Shown here in pieces: positions 37,507 to 45,519 of a DNA stretch of 64,000 nucleotides. The first letter of the stretch is position 1. Every line of letters starts with the position of its first letter. Source of the DNA: Acidobacteriota bacterium (GTDB lineage Bacteria; Acidobacteriota; Terriglobia; Terriglobales; Acidobacteriaceae); assembly GCA_003224905.1 (NCBI GenBank), contig QIAA01000179.1, forward strand, positions 25,959 to 89,958, given 5' to 3'. The notes beneath the pieces were generated by a model. It was not told the DNA's origin. It did not search any database and worked only from the letters and a program-made list of their open reading frames with translations. The position numbers and the translations under genes were made by a program.

Positions 37507-38751
37507 ATGATCGCCAATCCATCGCCCGCCTTCAGCCCTCAGACCGTCACGCTTTCCGAAATTCAAATTGCTTTGTCGCGAATTCGAAGCTCCATTCCGA
37601 TTTCGCCTTGCGCCCGTTCTGAAACCTTTTCCGAGCTCACCGGCAACTCTGTTTTCCTGAAGCTCGAAAATCTGCAACGAACCGGCGCCTATAAAGAGCG
37701 CGGCGCACTCAACAAACTTCTGAGCTTAAGTGCGGATGAACGGGCGCACGGCGTGATCGCCGCCTCGGCGGGAAATCATGCCCAGGCGGTCTCCTACCAT
37801 GCGGCGCGACTGGGAATCCGGGCCATGATCTGCATGCCGCTGACAACGCCTCTGATTAAAGTCTCGGCTACTCGCGGCTACGGTGCCGAGGTTATCCTGC
37901 ACGGCGCAAACTACGACGAAGCCTTCGAAGAAGCCATCCGTCGCAGCCAGCACGAGCATTTCGTCTTCGTCCACGCCTTCGACGATGACGTGGTCATTGC
38001 TGGCCAGGGCACTCTCGGACTCGAGCTGCTCGAACAACATCCTGATCTCGATGCCGTCGTAGTTCCTATCGGGGGAGGCGGTCTCATTGCCGGAGTCGCG
38101 TGTGCGCTCAAGGAGAGCAAACCCAGCATTCAGGTTATTGGAGTTCAGCCAGCCCGGTTGCCTTCGATGAAGGCCGCATTGGATGGCGATGGACCCGTGA
38201 CGATACCCGCTGCGGTAACGATTGCTGACGGCATCGCCGTTCGCCGCGCTGGCGCGCGGACGCTGCCCTTGATCCGCAAGTATGTAGACGACATCGTTAC
38301 GGTTCAGGAAGAGGAAATTGCGAATGCTATCTTGCTTTTGCTCGAACAGGAGAAAACTCTGGCTGAAGGGGCAGGGGCGGCAGCTATGGCCGCGCTCTTG
38401 AATCGACGCGTGGCACTCTCAGGAAAAAAGGTCATCGCGATTGTGAGCGGCGGGAACATTGACGTCACGCTGCTCGCCCGCATCATTGAGCGCGGTATGG
38501 TCAAGGATGGACGCCTGGTTCGTCTGCGCATCCATCTCCCCGACTATCCTGGCGCACTGCACGGGCTTACCGGCATCCTGGCAGAGCATCGGGCTAACAT
38601 CGTCGAGACCGCCTATGACCGCGCGTACCACGGTGTCAATCTCGGGGAAACCACAATTGAGATCACCATGGAAACGCGCGGCCCGGAGCATATCGTCGAA
38701 TTGCTTACAGCTCTAAGTTCAGGCGGCTATGCGCACGAGAGAATTTTGTGA
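37507..38751 (+). CDS. ilvA: Threonine ammonia-lyase with ACT domain
   Basis: A 414-aa PLP enzyme that deaminates threonine to 2-oxobutanoate. The PLP lysine is Lys63 in TGAYKERGA; SAGNHAQAVSYHA binds substrate and GGGGLIAG the phosphate. The C-terminus (about residues 335-414, LRIHLPDYPGALHGLTGILA) is a single ACT-like domain, the layout of TdcB-like/short biosynthetic types, so allosteric control by amino acids is possible. Whether it serves isoleucine synthesis or catabolism is not shown; no ilv genes are near. No clear ribosome site. Confidence 0.92.
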   Translation: MIANPSPAFSPQTVTLSEIQIALSRIRSSIPISPCARSETFSELTGNSVFLKLENLQRTGAYKERGALNKLLSLSADERAHGVIAASAGNHAQAVSYHAARLGIRAMICMPLTTPLIKVSATRGYGAEVILHGANYDEAFEEAIRRSQHEHFVFVHAFDDDVVIAGQGTLGLELLEQHPDLDAVVVPIGGGGLIAGVACALKESKPSIQVIGVQPARLPSMKAALDGDGPVTIPAAVTIADGIAVRRAGARTLPLIRKYVDDIVTVQEEEIANAILLLLEQEKTLAEGAGAAAMAALLNRRVALSGKKVIAIVSGGNIDVTLLARIIERGMVKDGRLVRLRIHLPDYPGALHGLTGILAEHRANIVETAYDRAYHGVNLGETTIEITMETRGPEHIVELLTALSSGGYAHERIL

Positions 38752-38785
38752 CATAGTTCCTGGCGAAATGAGTCATTGCTGCCGG

Positions 38786-39211
38786 TCAATTTGACACTCT
38801 TCGGAATGGGTTGACGATGCGAAGGCCGTCAATCTCTTTGGCATCTTGCAGATTTTCGGAGAAGACAGTGCCGCACCCGCCCTGCTTGGCTGCTCGGAGA
38901 ATTAAAGCGTCCCAGAAGGACAGCTGATGAAGACGATGGAGATCGATGGCGGCCAGAATGTCTGTAACGTCAGGAGCGACCACGTCGAACTCGGCCAGGA
39001 GTTCGACTTTACGACGCGCGAGCCGCGGATCGAGATGCAGTTTGCGAGTCACGGCGACGAAATACTCCTGCAGCACTTGCAGCGAAAGCACTCCCGTTCC
39101 GGCGCGACGGTGCTCACCTAACAGGTCAAGGGCGCGTTCTCGTTTCGCTGGAGCAGTGTTGTCGTCGGCGTAGATGAGGATGTTGGTATCGAAGAAGCTA
39201 CGAACGCTCAT
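38786..39211 (-). CDS. PIN-domain toxin, VapC-like
   Basis: A 141-aa PIN domain ribonuclease. Acidic residues of the active site are visible: Asp in SFFDTNILIY, Glu in LQVLQEYFVAV, and Asp in LSFWDALIL. VapC toxins cut RNA, often tRNA or rRNA. The ATG at 39211 lies inside the antitoxin gene (14-bp overlap), the usual coupling of antitoxin then toxin; the longer upstream frame is not needed. Target unknown. Confidence 0.88.
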   Translation of the reverse strand: MSVRSFFDTNILIYADDNTAPAKRERALDLLGEHRRAGTGVLSLQVLQEYFVAVTRKLHLDPRLARRKVELLAEFDVVAPDVTDILAAIDLHRLHQLSFWDALILRAAKQGGCGTVFSENLQDAKEIDGLRIVNPFRRVSN

Positions 39212-39425
39212 GAATCTCGTCGCGGTTGAAGCGCCAGCCGCGCGAGTGGCCCTGTCCGGAAAGTTTCCTGAACTCCGCAATACTCCTCTCGGCGTCGTCG
39301 CCGCCAGCTAGCCGTTGAAGATAATCACGGATCAGCTGATTGAGACTCTTGCCAAGGGCTTGCGCTTTCTTGCGGGCACGAGCAACGGTCTGTTCATCTA
39401 CTGACAAAGTCAAGTTCACGTACAC
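39198..39425 (-). CDS. Ribbon-helix-helix-type antitoxin of the PIN toxin
   Basis: A 75-aa protein beginning MYVNLTLSVDEQTVARARKK. The N-terminal strand followed by two helices (ALGKSLNQLIRDYLQRLAGG) fits a ribbon-helix-helix DNA-binding fold, and the C-terminal tail (SRGWRFNRDEIHERS) should bind and block the toxin. It likely represses its own promoter. Gene order, size and overlap with the PIN gene make a VapBC-like module. Confidence 0.85.
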   Translation of the reverse strand: MYVNLTLSVDEQTVARARKKAQALGKSLNQLIRDYLQRLAGGDDAERSIAEFRKLSGQGHSRGWRFNRDEIHERS

Positions 39426-39468
39426 AGTCTACGTGTACATGTATTATGTGTCAATTCAGTCCTTGATT

Positions 39469-40566
39469 TCAAAAGCTGATCTTCAGAATGCGCCCGTCCG
39501 TACCCACGAACCACCCGGCCTGCGGGTTCGCAAACGCAACAGCCCAGTAGCCCGTCACGTCCCGCAATGTAAACCAGGTGCTTCCTTCATCGGGAGTCCA
39601 CGCTGCTCCCCCATCGTTCGCCGTGATGACCACGGGGCGGCCACGTTCGTCTCCTTCTCCTTGACCTTGTCCATTTCCAACCCGATGCAGATAACTCAAG
39701 CCGAAGATAGCTCCGGTCACCGGAGGCTTATTCGTGCGTTTCCAAATTCTGCCGCCATCCTCAGAGATTGCTGTCTCCGCGCTACTCGGATCGCTGGGGT
39801 CCAAATCGCCGCCGCCCACAATGCCGTGCCAGGGATCGCGGAACGCCACCGTAAAGGCGCCCGCACTGGGCGAACTAAAGAGCGGAGTGTCATATGCATT
39901 CCACGTGTCCCCGCCGTCTCGGGTAGCCAGGACTCTTGCCATCGCCGCGCCGCCGGTGGCAATCCACGCGTTCCTGCCGCCTTGTGTCGTAAGACAAGTG
40001 CCACTCGATGCGAATGAAAACTCTCCCGGCAATGCTGGAGGCAGATTCGCGCTGATGTCCTGCCAGGTCGTTCCATCAGTAGTGCGGAGGTCCGGAAAGA
40101 CTCCGTTCACTGAGTCGCTGTGAACAATCCCCCGCCGTGGCGTCCAGAACGCGAAGCAGTCATAGAACGCGCCGGCAAGATGGTTTTCGAACTCCATAGC
40201 CCAGGTCGCGCCACCATCAACGGTCTTGTAGATACGAAAATCCGTCGGGTTATCACCAATGGAGTTCAGGTACGCGACTTTCTCGCTGAAGCCCTGCACG
40301 TCGCGGAATTGCAGCGCTTCGGCTCCAGGCACAACCCCGGCCCGCCAGTGTTCTCCTCCATCAGTCGTCACAACAAATGTGCCATCGCGTCCGGACGCCC
40401 AGACAACGCGCGAATTTACCGGGCTGACCGCAATCAACCCGCTCACAGTTCCGCTGTTTTGCGGGTTGAGCGTAGGCTGATGGATTTTGGAATGTTCCTC
40501 TGCAAGACTGAAGCTGCCGAACACGAGGATGAAAGTCACAAGACCGGCCAGGAACGTTTTCAGCAT
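39469..40566 (-). CDS. Exported Ycf48/BNR-like propeller protein
   Basis: A 365-aa protein with a signal peptide (FLAGLVTFILVFGSFSLAEE) and a propeller of Asp-box repeats (VVTTDGGEHWRAG, YKTVDGGATWAME, LATRDGGDTWNAY, AISEDGGRIWKR, TPDEGSTWFTL). It resembles the oxidoreductase-like/Ycf48 secreted group. A Gly/Gln-rich insertion (GNGQGQGEGDERGRP) lies between later blades. Role unknown. GGAGG lies nine bases before the ATG. Unlike the propeller at 4.7 kb, it is exported. The IS256 element inserted 84 bases upstream. Confidence 0.82.
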   Translation of the reverse strand: MLKTFLAGLVTFILVFGSFSLAEEHSKIHQPTLNPQNSGTVSGLIAVSPVNSRVVWASGRDGTFVVTTDGGEHWRAGVVPGAEALQFRDVQGFSEKVAYLNSIGDNPTDFRIYKTVDGGATWAMEFENHLAGAFYDCFAFWTPRRGIVHSDSVNGVFPDLRTTDGTTWQDISANLPPALPGEFSFASSGTCLTTQGGRNAWIATGGAAMARVLATRDGGDTWNAYDTPLFSSPSAGAFTVAFRDPWHGIVGGGDLDPSDPSSAETAISEDGGRIWKRTNKPPVTGAIFGLSYLHRVGNGQGQGEGDERGRPVVITANDGGAAWTPDEGSTWFTLRDVTGYWAVAFANPQAGWFVGTDGRILKISF

Positions 40567-40640
40567 GGGAGGCCTCCGAAAGGGAATTCTGGCAAGGGGC
40601 GGCAGTATAGGCTGCGCGAAAAGGAGCTGTCAAACCCGAC

Positions 40641-40649
40641 TGGATGGCT
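40641..40649. repeat. Target-site duplication, left copy
   Basis: TGGATGGCT directly before the IS256 element; identical to 41941-41949. The base before (C) also matches, so the exact boundary is uncertain by one base. Confidence 0.85.
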
Positions 40650-40682
40650 GGTGACGTAACTTTGATTGTGTAAAAGGCAAGA

Positions 40683-40744
40683 GGGTGTAAGTTGGCTTTG
40701 GCCTAGCAAGCAAAAGCCTTTCCTAGAAAAGGAGACCTACACCC
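40683..40744 (+). promoter_or_regulatory. IS256 leader fold over the transposase start
   Basis: GGGTGTA (40683-40689) pairs with TACACCC (40738-40744), two bases before the ATG; inside, CCTTT pairs with AAAGG of the ribosome site. Folding would hide the start region, which is a known way for insertion sequences to limit translation from outside transcripts. Fold is by eye. Confidence 0.4.
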
Positions 40745-40745
40745 G

Positions 40746-41933
40746 ATGGCGAAGATAATCCCGATCAGCGAACATTTCCAACATTTTCTAGCAGAGATGA
40801 AAGAGAGCTTCTGGGGCGAGCTGTATGGGCAAACCCGGCAAGCCTGGCAGCGGTTTTTCGAGTTGCAGTCGGAGCGGCAGCGCGACCGGTTTTCCGGCTG
40901 GGGGCGGTATGAACGGAGGCGGGGAAAGCGGCGCGTCTACCGCAATGGCTACTACGAGCGGGATTTTGTGACTCGTTTTGGGACGATTCGGTTGCGCATC
41001 GCGCGCACCCGGGAGAAGAGTTTTCTGCCGGTGGGACTGCAGCGGTTTCAGCGGCGAGCCGAAGAAGTCTCGCTGTTAATCCGCGAGGCGTTTTTACGAG
41101 GGATTTCGACGCGACAGGCGGGGCGAGTGGTAGCGACTATCACTGGAGAAACGGTGAGCGCGCAAACGGTGTCCAAGCTGACGCGGGATCTGGATGAGGC
41201 GGTGCGGCAGTTTCATCAGGCCCGGTTGGGCGACGACTATGTCTATCTGTTTCTGGATGGCGTGAGCTTGCGGGTGCGGCGACCGGCGGGCCGCAAGCAG
41301 GTGCAGATGCTGGTGGCGTACGGCGTCCACCGGGATGGCCGCCGGCACTTGCTGGCTTTCTTGCGCAGCCAGGGCGAAAGCCAAGCCGACTGGGAGGCGC
41401 TGTTGCAAGACCTCTACCGACGTGGACTGGAAGGCCAAGGGCTGGGCCTGATTCTCACTGACGGCTGCGCCGGGTTGGCGGCGGCGATTCGCACCGTCTA
41501 TCCGCGCGTGCGGCATCAACGCTGCTGGGTGCACAAGATGCGGAACATTCTAGAGAAAGCGCGGAAGCGCGATTACGACCAAGTCAAAGCGGGAGCCCAG
41601 GCGATCTATCGGGCCGAGAGCCGGACGCAGGCGGTATCCGCCTTTCGCCTTTTCCGCTCGCGCTGGTGCCGAGCTTACCCGGCCATGGTCCGGCGGCTGC
41701 AGCAGGATCTGCCGGAGCTGCTGTCGTTCTTCGCTTTTCCCCGGCACCTGTGGCGCAAACTGCGCACTACCAACGTGATCGAGCGCTGCTTCGTGGAAGT
41801 ACGCCGCCGCACCCGGCCCATGGTTTGCTTTGTCAACGTAGAAAGCGTCGACCGCATCATCTACTCCATCTTCCAGAGATTTAACCTGGAATGGAAAACC
41901 CGCACCCTCAACCTATTTACACAAGCAGCTTGA
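40746..41933 (+). CDS. IS256-family transposase
   Basis: A 395-aa DDE transposase. Catalytic residues are Asp171 (FLDGVSLR), Asp239 (ILTDGCAG) and Glu346 (NVIERCFVEVRRR). The C-x2-H segment HQRCWVHKMRNIL between the second Asp and the Glu is the usual Mutator/IS256 signature. The frame is intact. An AGGAGA ribosome site lies 11 bases before the ATG, in a potential hairpin. It cuts and joins DNA at the element's ends. Confidence 0.95.
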   Translation: MAKIIPISEHFQHFLAEMKESFWGELYGQTRQAWQRFFELQSERQRDRFSGWGRYERRRGKRRVYRNGYYERDFVTRFGTIRLRIARTREKSFLPVGLQRFQRRAEEVSLLIREAFLRGISTRQAGRVVATITGETVSAQTVSKLTRDLDEAVRQFHQARLGDDYVYLFLDGVSLRVRRPAGRKQVQMLVAYGVHRDGRRHLLAFLRSQGESQADWEALLQDLYRRGLEGQGLGLILTDGCAGLAAAIRTVYPRVRHQRCWVHKMRNILEKARKRDYDQVKAGAQAIYRAESRTQAVSAFRLFRSRWCRAYPAMVRRLQQDLPELLSFFAFPRHLWRKLRTTNVIERCFVEVRRRTRPMVCFVNVESVDRIIYSIFQRFNLEWKTRTLNLFTQAA

Positions 41934-41940
41934 CGCCACC

Positions 41941-41949
41941 TGGATGGCT
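41941..41949. repeat. Target-site duplication, right copy
   Basis: TGGATGGCT directly after the element, identical to 40641-40649. It lies 12 bases past the stop codon of the convergent isocitrate-dehydrogenase gene. Confidence 0.85.
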
Positions 41950-41961
41950 TCAGTTTGCCTA

Positions 41962-43011
41962 TCAGGCGCGGGAAACCTGCGTTGCAGGCGAGACAGCGGC
42001 GCTGGATTCCATCATTTCAATTACCGAATCGGCGAATTCAGAGGTACCCGCTTTTCCGCCGACGTCGCGGGTGAGTTTCTCGCGATTGCGATAGACCTTC
42101 TCCAGTGCATCTCGTACCTTCAGCGCCGCCTCATGCTCCCCAAGATGTCGCAGCATTAGCAGAGCACAGCGGATCACAGCGGTAGGATTGGCGATGTTCT
42201 TGCCCGCAATATCCGGTGCTGAGCCGTGGACTGCTTCGAAGATCGCGCATTGCTCGCCCAAATTCGCGCTGGGCACCAGGCCCAAGCCGCCAACGAAAGC
42301 GGCGCAGAGATCAGAAATAATATCGCCGTAAAGATTTTCCATCACCAGCATGTCGTATTGATATGGGTTCATCACCAGTTGCATGCAGGTGTTGTCCACG
42401 ATGTGCTCGCCATACGTGGTCTCGGGATATGCCTTGGCGACTTCACGGCAACAGCGCAGAAAGAGGCCGTCAGAGAGCTTCATGATGTTGGCCTTGTGGA
42501 TTGCGTGAATTTTCTTGCGCTGATTCTTCCGCGCGTACTCAAAGGCAAAGCGGGCAATCCGGGTAGAAGCCTTTTCAGTGATCACCTTCAGACTCTCGAC
42601 AACTCCGGGGACAACCTCGTGCTCGAGTCCCGAATACAGGCCTTCTGTGTTCTCCCGAATAATAATGAGATCTACGTCCGGATAGCGTGTCGGGATGTGC
42701 GGCAGATTGCGAATGGGACGGAAATTGGCGTAGAGCTCGAACTTCTTGCGCAAAGCCACATTGATGCTGGAAAATCCGCCGCCCACCGGCGTGCTGACTG
42801 GCCCTTTCAGCCCCACGCGAGTGCGCTCGATCGAGTCGATCAGCTCCTTAGGAATGTATTCTTTGTATTTCTCGTAAGCCTCTGCACCAGCCTGAAAGCT
42901 CTCCCATTCAAATTTCAAGCCGGTGGCTTCGAGAATGCGCACGGCAGCCCGCGTTACTTCAGGGCCGATGCCATCCCCAGGGATGAGAGTAATTTTGTGT
43001 GCTGGTTTCAT
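41962..43011 (-). CDS. NAD-type isocitrate/isopropylmalate-family dehydrogenase
   Basis: A 349-aa beta-decarboxylating dehydrogenase. It starts with the [13 protein letters not shown] block, has [17 protein letters not shown], the substrate-binding [12 protein letters not shown] and the YGDIISDL and [12 protein letters not shown] blocks. The ENTEGLYSG form and the LKGP segment fit NAD-dependent isocitrate dehydrogenase better than LeuB. It would make 2-oxoglutarate in the TCA cycle. The alternative (homoisocitrate or isopropylmalate dehydrogenase) is not excluded. The IS256 element ends 21 bases from its stop. Confidence 0.88.
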   Translation of the reverse strand: MKPAHKITLIPGDGIGPEVTRAAVRILEATGLKFEWESFQAGAEAYEKYKEYIPKELIDSIERTRVGLKGPVSTPVGGGFSSINVALRKKFELYANFRPIRNLPHIPTRYPDVDLIIIRENTEGLYSGLEHEVVPGVVESLKVITEKASTRIARFAFEYARKNQRKKIHAIHKANIMKLSDGLFLRCCREVAKAYPETTYGEHIVDNTCMQLVMNPYQYDMLVMENLYGDIISDLCAAFVGGLGLVPSANLGEQCAIFEAVHGSAPDIAGKNIANPTAVIRCALLMLRHLGEHEAALKVRDALEKVYRNREKLTRDVGGKAGTSEFADSVIEMMESSAAVSPATQVSRA

Positions 43012-43038
43012 TGAATCACCGGGGATTTTGCAGGCGGA

Positions 43039-43530
43039 TCACTTCATAACTGCTTTATTGCGTGGTTCCGCTGGTTCTTTGGTCTTCAGTAGATCCTTCA
43101 ACTCAGTCATGAATTCCTGCACATCTTTGAAATCCAGATAAACTGACGCAAAACGCACATACGCTACCTTGTCGTAACGGCGCAGACGATTCATGATTAG
43201 TTCGCCCAGTTCGCTGGTTTTGCGCTCCCGCTCGGGAGATTCGATCACAAAGCCCTCAGCTTCGTTTACGATCTGCTCCAGCTTGCTGATCGGCACCGGC
43301 CGCTTTTCACAAGCGCGCAAAAGCCCATTCAAGACCTTTTGTCGATCAAATTTCTCGCGCCGTCCATCTTTCTTGACCACCATGTAGGGAATTTCGTCGA
43401 TGCGTTCGTAGGTTGTGAAGCGCTTTTCGCATTTCAGACACTCGCGCCGGCGGCGGATGGAGTCCGCTTCCTTACTCTCGCGAGAATCGACGACCTTGTC
43501 GTTCTCAAACCCGCAGAAGGGACACTTCAT
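43039..43530 (-). CDS. nrdR: Transcriptional repressor NrdR
   Basis: A 163-aa protein, the usual length. It has an N-terminal zinc ribbon (MKCPFCGFENDKVVDSR, then CLKCEKRFTTYE) and an ATP-cone (VVKKDGRREKFDRQKVLNGL). NrdR represses ribonucleotide-reductase genes when dATP is high. I chose the ATG at 43530 as the family start; the longer frame adds 21 residues. TACAAT lies 18 bases upstream. No NrdR box or nrd gene is seen nearby, so its targets are elsewhere. It follows the isocitrate dehydrogenase-facing strand but reads towards it, 27 bases upstream. Confidence 0.95.
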   Translation of the reverse strand: MKCPFCGFENDKVVDSRESKEADSIRRRRECLKCEKRFTTYERIDEIPYMVVKKDGRREKFDRQKVLNGLLRACEKRPVPISKLEQIVNEAEGFVIESPERERKTSELGELIMNRLRRYDKVAYVRFASVYLDFKDVQEFMTELKDLLKTKEPAEPRNKAVMK

Positions 43531-43626
43531 TGTGGGAAAACTGTTTGCATTGTAGCAAACACAAGATTTGGCGGTGTGCGCTAGGGAACGCACGGAATGT
43601 AGGAACTGGTTGGGAGATTGGTTTTC

Positions 43627-44340
43627 TTAATCTTCTCCTTGATCCGACCCCGGCTCGAAGCGATAGCCGACCCATGGCTCGGTCATAAGATACTTAGGCG
43701 AAGAGGGATCAACTTCGATTTTCTTCCTTAGCTGGCCAACGAACACTCGCAGATATTCCGGTTGCTCGGTGCTGTTGGGGCCCCAAATCTCGGCAAGCAC
43801 CTTGCGGTGAGTTACAACTTTTCCGCGGTGCTTTGCGAGGTAAAGTAGCAAATCAAACTCCTTCGGAGTAAGGTGAACTTCTCGTCCCTCGACCTTCACC
43901 GATCGCACTTCGAGATCGATCTCAAAGTCACCAGATCGAATCTGTTGTTGTACGCTCTCGGCAGTTGGCAGACGCCGCAACTGGGCCCGCACGCGCGCCA
44001 GGAGTTCATTCATGCTGAAGGGCTTCGTCACGTAATCGTCTGCACCCGCGTCTAGCGCCTCAACCTTGGTGCGATCCTGGCCGCGCACGGAAAGCACAAT
44101 GATCGGAATCTGCGAACTCTGGCGAATTCGTTTGCAAAGCGCTATGCCATCCAGATTCGGCATGGCGAGGTCTGTAATGACGAGCTGCGGAGTCCAGTCC
44201 TTCATGATCTCAAGAGCCATCTCGCCGTCGTTGGCGATGCGCACATCGTAACGCTGCGCTGAAAGACTGGTACGCAGCACACGCGTGATTTGGGCTTCAT
44301 CGTCCACGACCAGAATGTTGCCTTTCGCCGCATTGGGCAT
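43627..44340 (-). CDS. kdpE: KdpE-like response regulator
   Basis: A 237-aa OmpR/KdpE-type regulator: receiver domain with phospho-acceptor Asp57 in VITDLAMP and acidic pair Asp13-Asp14, then a winged-helix DNA-binding domain (LTPKEFDLLLYLAKHRGKVV, YLRVFVGQLRKKIE). The C-terminal YLMTEPWVGYRF is the KdpE pattern. It should activate the kdp genes at 25.5-32 kb when potassium is low. It starts six bases after the KdpD N-terminal gene, so both are one transcript. Confidence 0.92.
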   Translation of the reverse strand: MPNAAKGNILVVDDEAQITRVLRTSLSAQRYDVRIANDGEMALEIMKDWTPQLVITDLAMPNLDGIALCKRIRQSSQIPIIVLSVRGQDRTKVEALDAGADDYVTKPFSMNELLARVRAQLRRLPTAESVQQQIRSGDFEIDLEVRSVKVEGREVHLTPKEFDLLLYLAKHRGKVVTHRKVLAEIWGPNSTEQPEYLRVFVGQLRKKIEVDPSSPKYLMTEPWVGYRFEPGSDQGED

Positions 44341-44346
44341 AGCGTC

Positions 44347-45468
44347 TTACTTGATCTCCTGAGTCACGATGTGGACATCTACCGGCGGAGCAACGCGCAA
44401 GAATTTATGTATAGCAGACAGATATAAGTACCTGCGCCACCCCACTTGTGCCGATCTCCCGAACACCACCTGCGTGATGTGCTTTTCCCGGACCAGCTTG
44501 GCTACTTCCTCTGCAACACTGCGGCCCTTCGTGCGCACTATCTTGGCTCCCAGGTTCTCAGCGAAACGAAGGTTCTCCGCCAGGCTACGTTCATCCTGCG
44601 GATTCTCGTCGGCTCCAATATCCACGTAGATGATCATCAGCTCAGCCTCGATGCGCTCGGCCATACGCGCTGCTCGTGCAATCAGGTATTGAGCCGCAGG
44701 ACTTGAACTTACACATACCGCGATTCGCTCCTGAATGCCGAGATTCTTCTCCAGGCCTTCTTTTTCCAGGTAGGATTCCAGGCTGCGATCCACAGCTCTC
44801 GTTACCTGCTGCAAAGCCAGCTCTCGCAGCGCAATCAGATTGCCCGGACGGAAAAAGTGCCCAAGCGCCCTTTCAGCACGGTCCAATGGATAAATATCGC
44901 CGCGGCGCATGCGCGTTTGCAGGGCCTCCGGTGTTAAATCGGCGAGCACGATCTCATTCACCTTTTGTATGACCCAGTCCGGTACCGTTTCGCGCACGTG
45001 AACCCCGGTAATGCTATGTACCATGGGCATCAGACTTTCGATATGTTGTACGTTCATGGTGGAGAGCACGTCGATGTGAGCGTCCAGAAGTTCCATCACA
45101 TCCTCGTACCGCTTGGCGTGCTTGCTGCCTTCAATGTTTGTGTGCGCCAGTTCGTCGACTAAGACTACCTGGGGGCGGCGGGCGAGGATAGCATCGACAT
45201 CCATTTCCTCGAAAACAGTTCCCTTATATTGCAGCTTGCGCCTGGGCACGGTCTCGAGCTTCGAAGATAACTCCACAATATTTTTGCGGCCATGAGTCTC
45301 CACCATACCGATAACAACCTCTTCTCCACGGCTATGTCGCCGGATGCCTTCACTGAGCATGTTGAAAGTCTTTCCCACCCCGGGCGCGTACCCGAGGAAG
45401 AGCTTGAAGATAGCTTGTTTTGTCTGCGGTGTTGTCTCTTCCAGCCACTGCTCCGGGGTTTTAGGCAT
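44347..45468 (-). CDS. kdpD: Stand-alone N-terminal half of KdpD (KdpD plus Usp domains)
   Basis: A 373-aa soluble protein that equals only the input half of KdpD. The KdpD domain has Walker A G26-T34 (GYAPGVGKT) and VLVDELAHTNIEGSKHAKRY; the Usp domain (about residues 240-365) begins IAVCVSSSPAAQYLI, a site that binds cyclic-di-AMP in some Gram-positives. The protein stops normally after VDVHIVTQEIK, with no membrane or kinase domain. That half is encoded by the divergent gene at 45520. Stand-alone KdpD N-terminal proteins are known in cyanobacteria. ATG at 45468 has GAGG nine bases upstream; ATG at 45477 is possible. Confidence 0.9.
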   Translation of the reverse strand: MPKTPEQWLEETTPQTKQAIFKLFLGYAPGVGKTFNMLSEGIRRHSRGEEVVIGMVETHGRKNIVELSSKLETVPRRKLQYKGTVFEEMDVDAILARRPQVVLVDELAHTNIEGSKHAKRYEDVMELLDAHIDVLSTMNVQHIESLMPMVHSITGVHVRETVPDWVIQKVNEIVLADLTPEALQTRMRRGDIYPLDRAERALGHFFRPGNLIALRELALQQVTRAVDRSLESYLEKEGLEKNLGIQERIAVCVSSSPAAQYLIARAARMAERIEAELMIIYVDIGADENPQDERSLAENLRFAENLGAKIVRTKGRSVAEEVAKLVREKHITQVVFGRSAQVGWRRYLYLSAIHKFLRVAPPVDVHIVTQEIK

Positions 45469-45507
45469 TCCTGTCATCCTCGGTGCGGAGTTACAAGACG
45501 AATAAGC

Positions 45508-45513
45508 TACAAT
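45508..45513 (+). promoter_or_regulatory. -10-like hexamer before the KdpD kinase half
   Basis: TACAAT ends six bases before the GTG at 45520 in the 51-bp gap between the two divergent kdpD halves. No -35 match is visible. It fits a leaderless start for the kinase gene. Confidence 0.35.
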
Positions 45514-45519
45514 TCCCGC

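Larger units (their letters stand above)
40650..41940 (+). mobile_element. Complete IS256-family insertion sequence, 1,291 bp
   Basis: The ends are imperfect inverted repeats of about 25 bp (left GGTGACGTAACTTTGATTG..., right complement GGTGGCGTCAAGCTGCTTG...), both running into GTGTAAA. A 9-bp direct repeat TGGATGGCT flanks it (40641-40649 and 41941-41949). One transposase gene fills the inside. Family, length and target-duplication size agree with IS256-type elements. Insertion is between genes. Confidence 0.92.

Noticed and set aside
42226..43014. 262-codon plus-strand frame
   Set aside because: It is antisense to the isocitrate-dehydrogenase-type gene.
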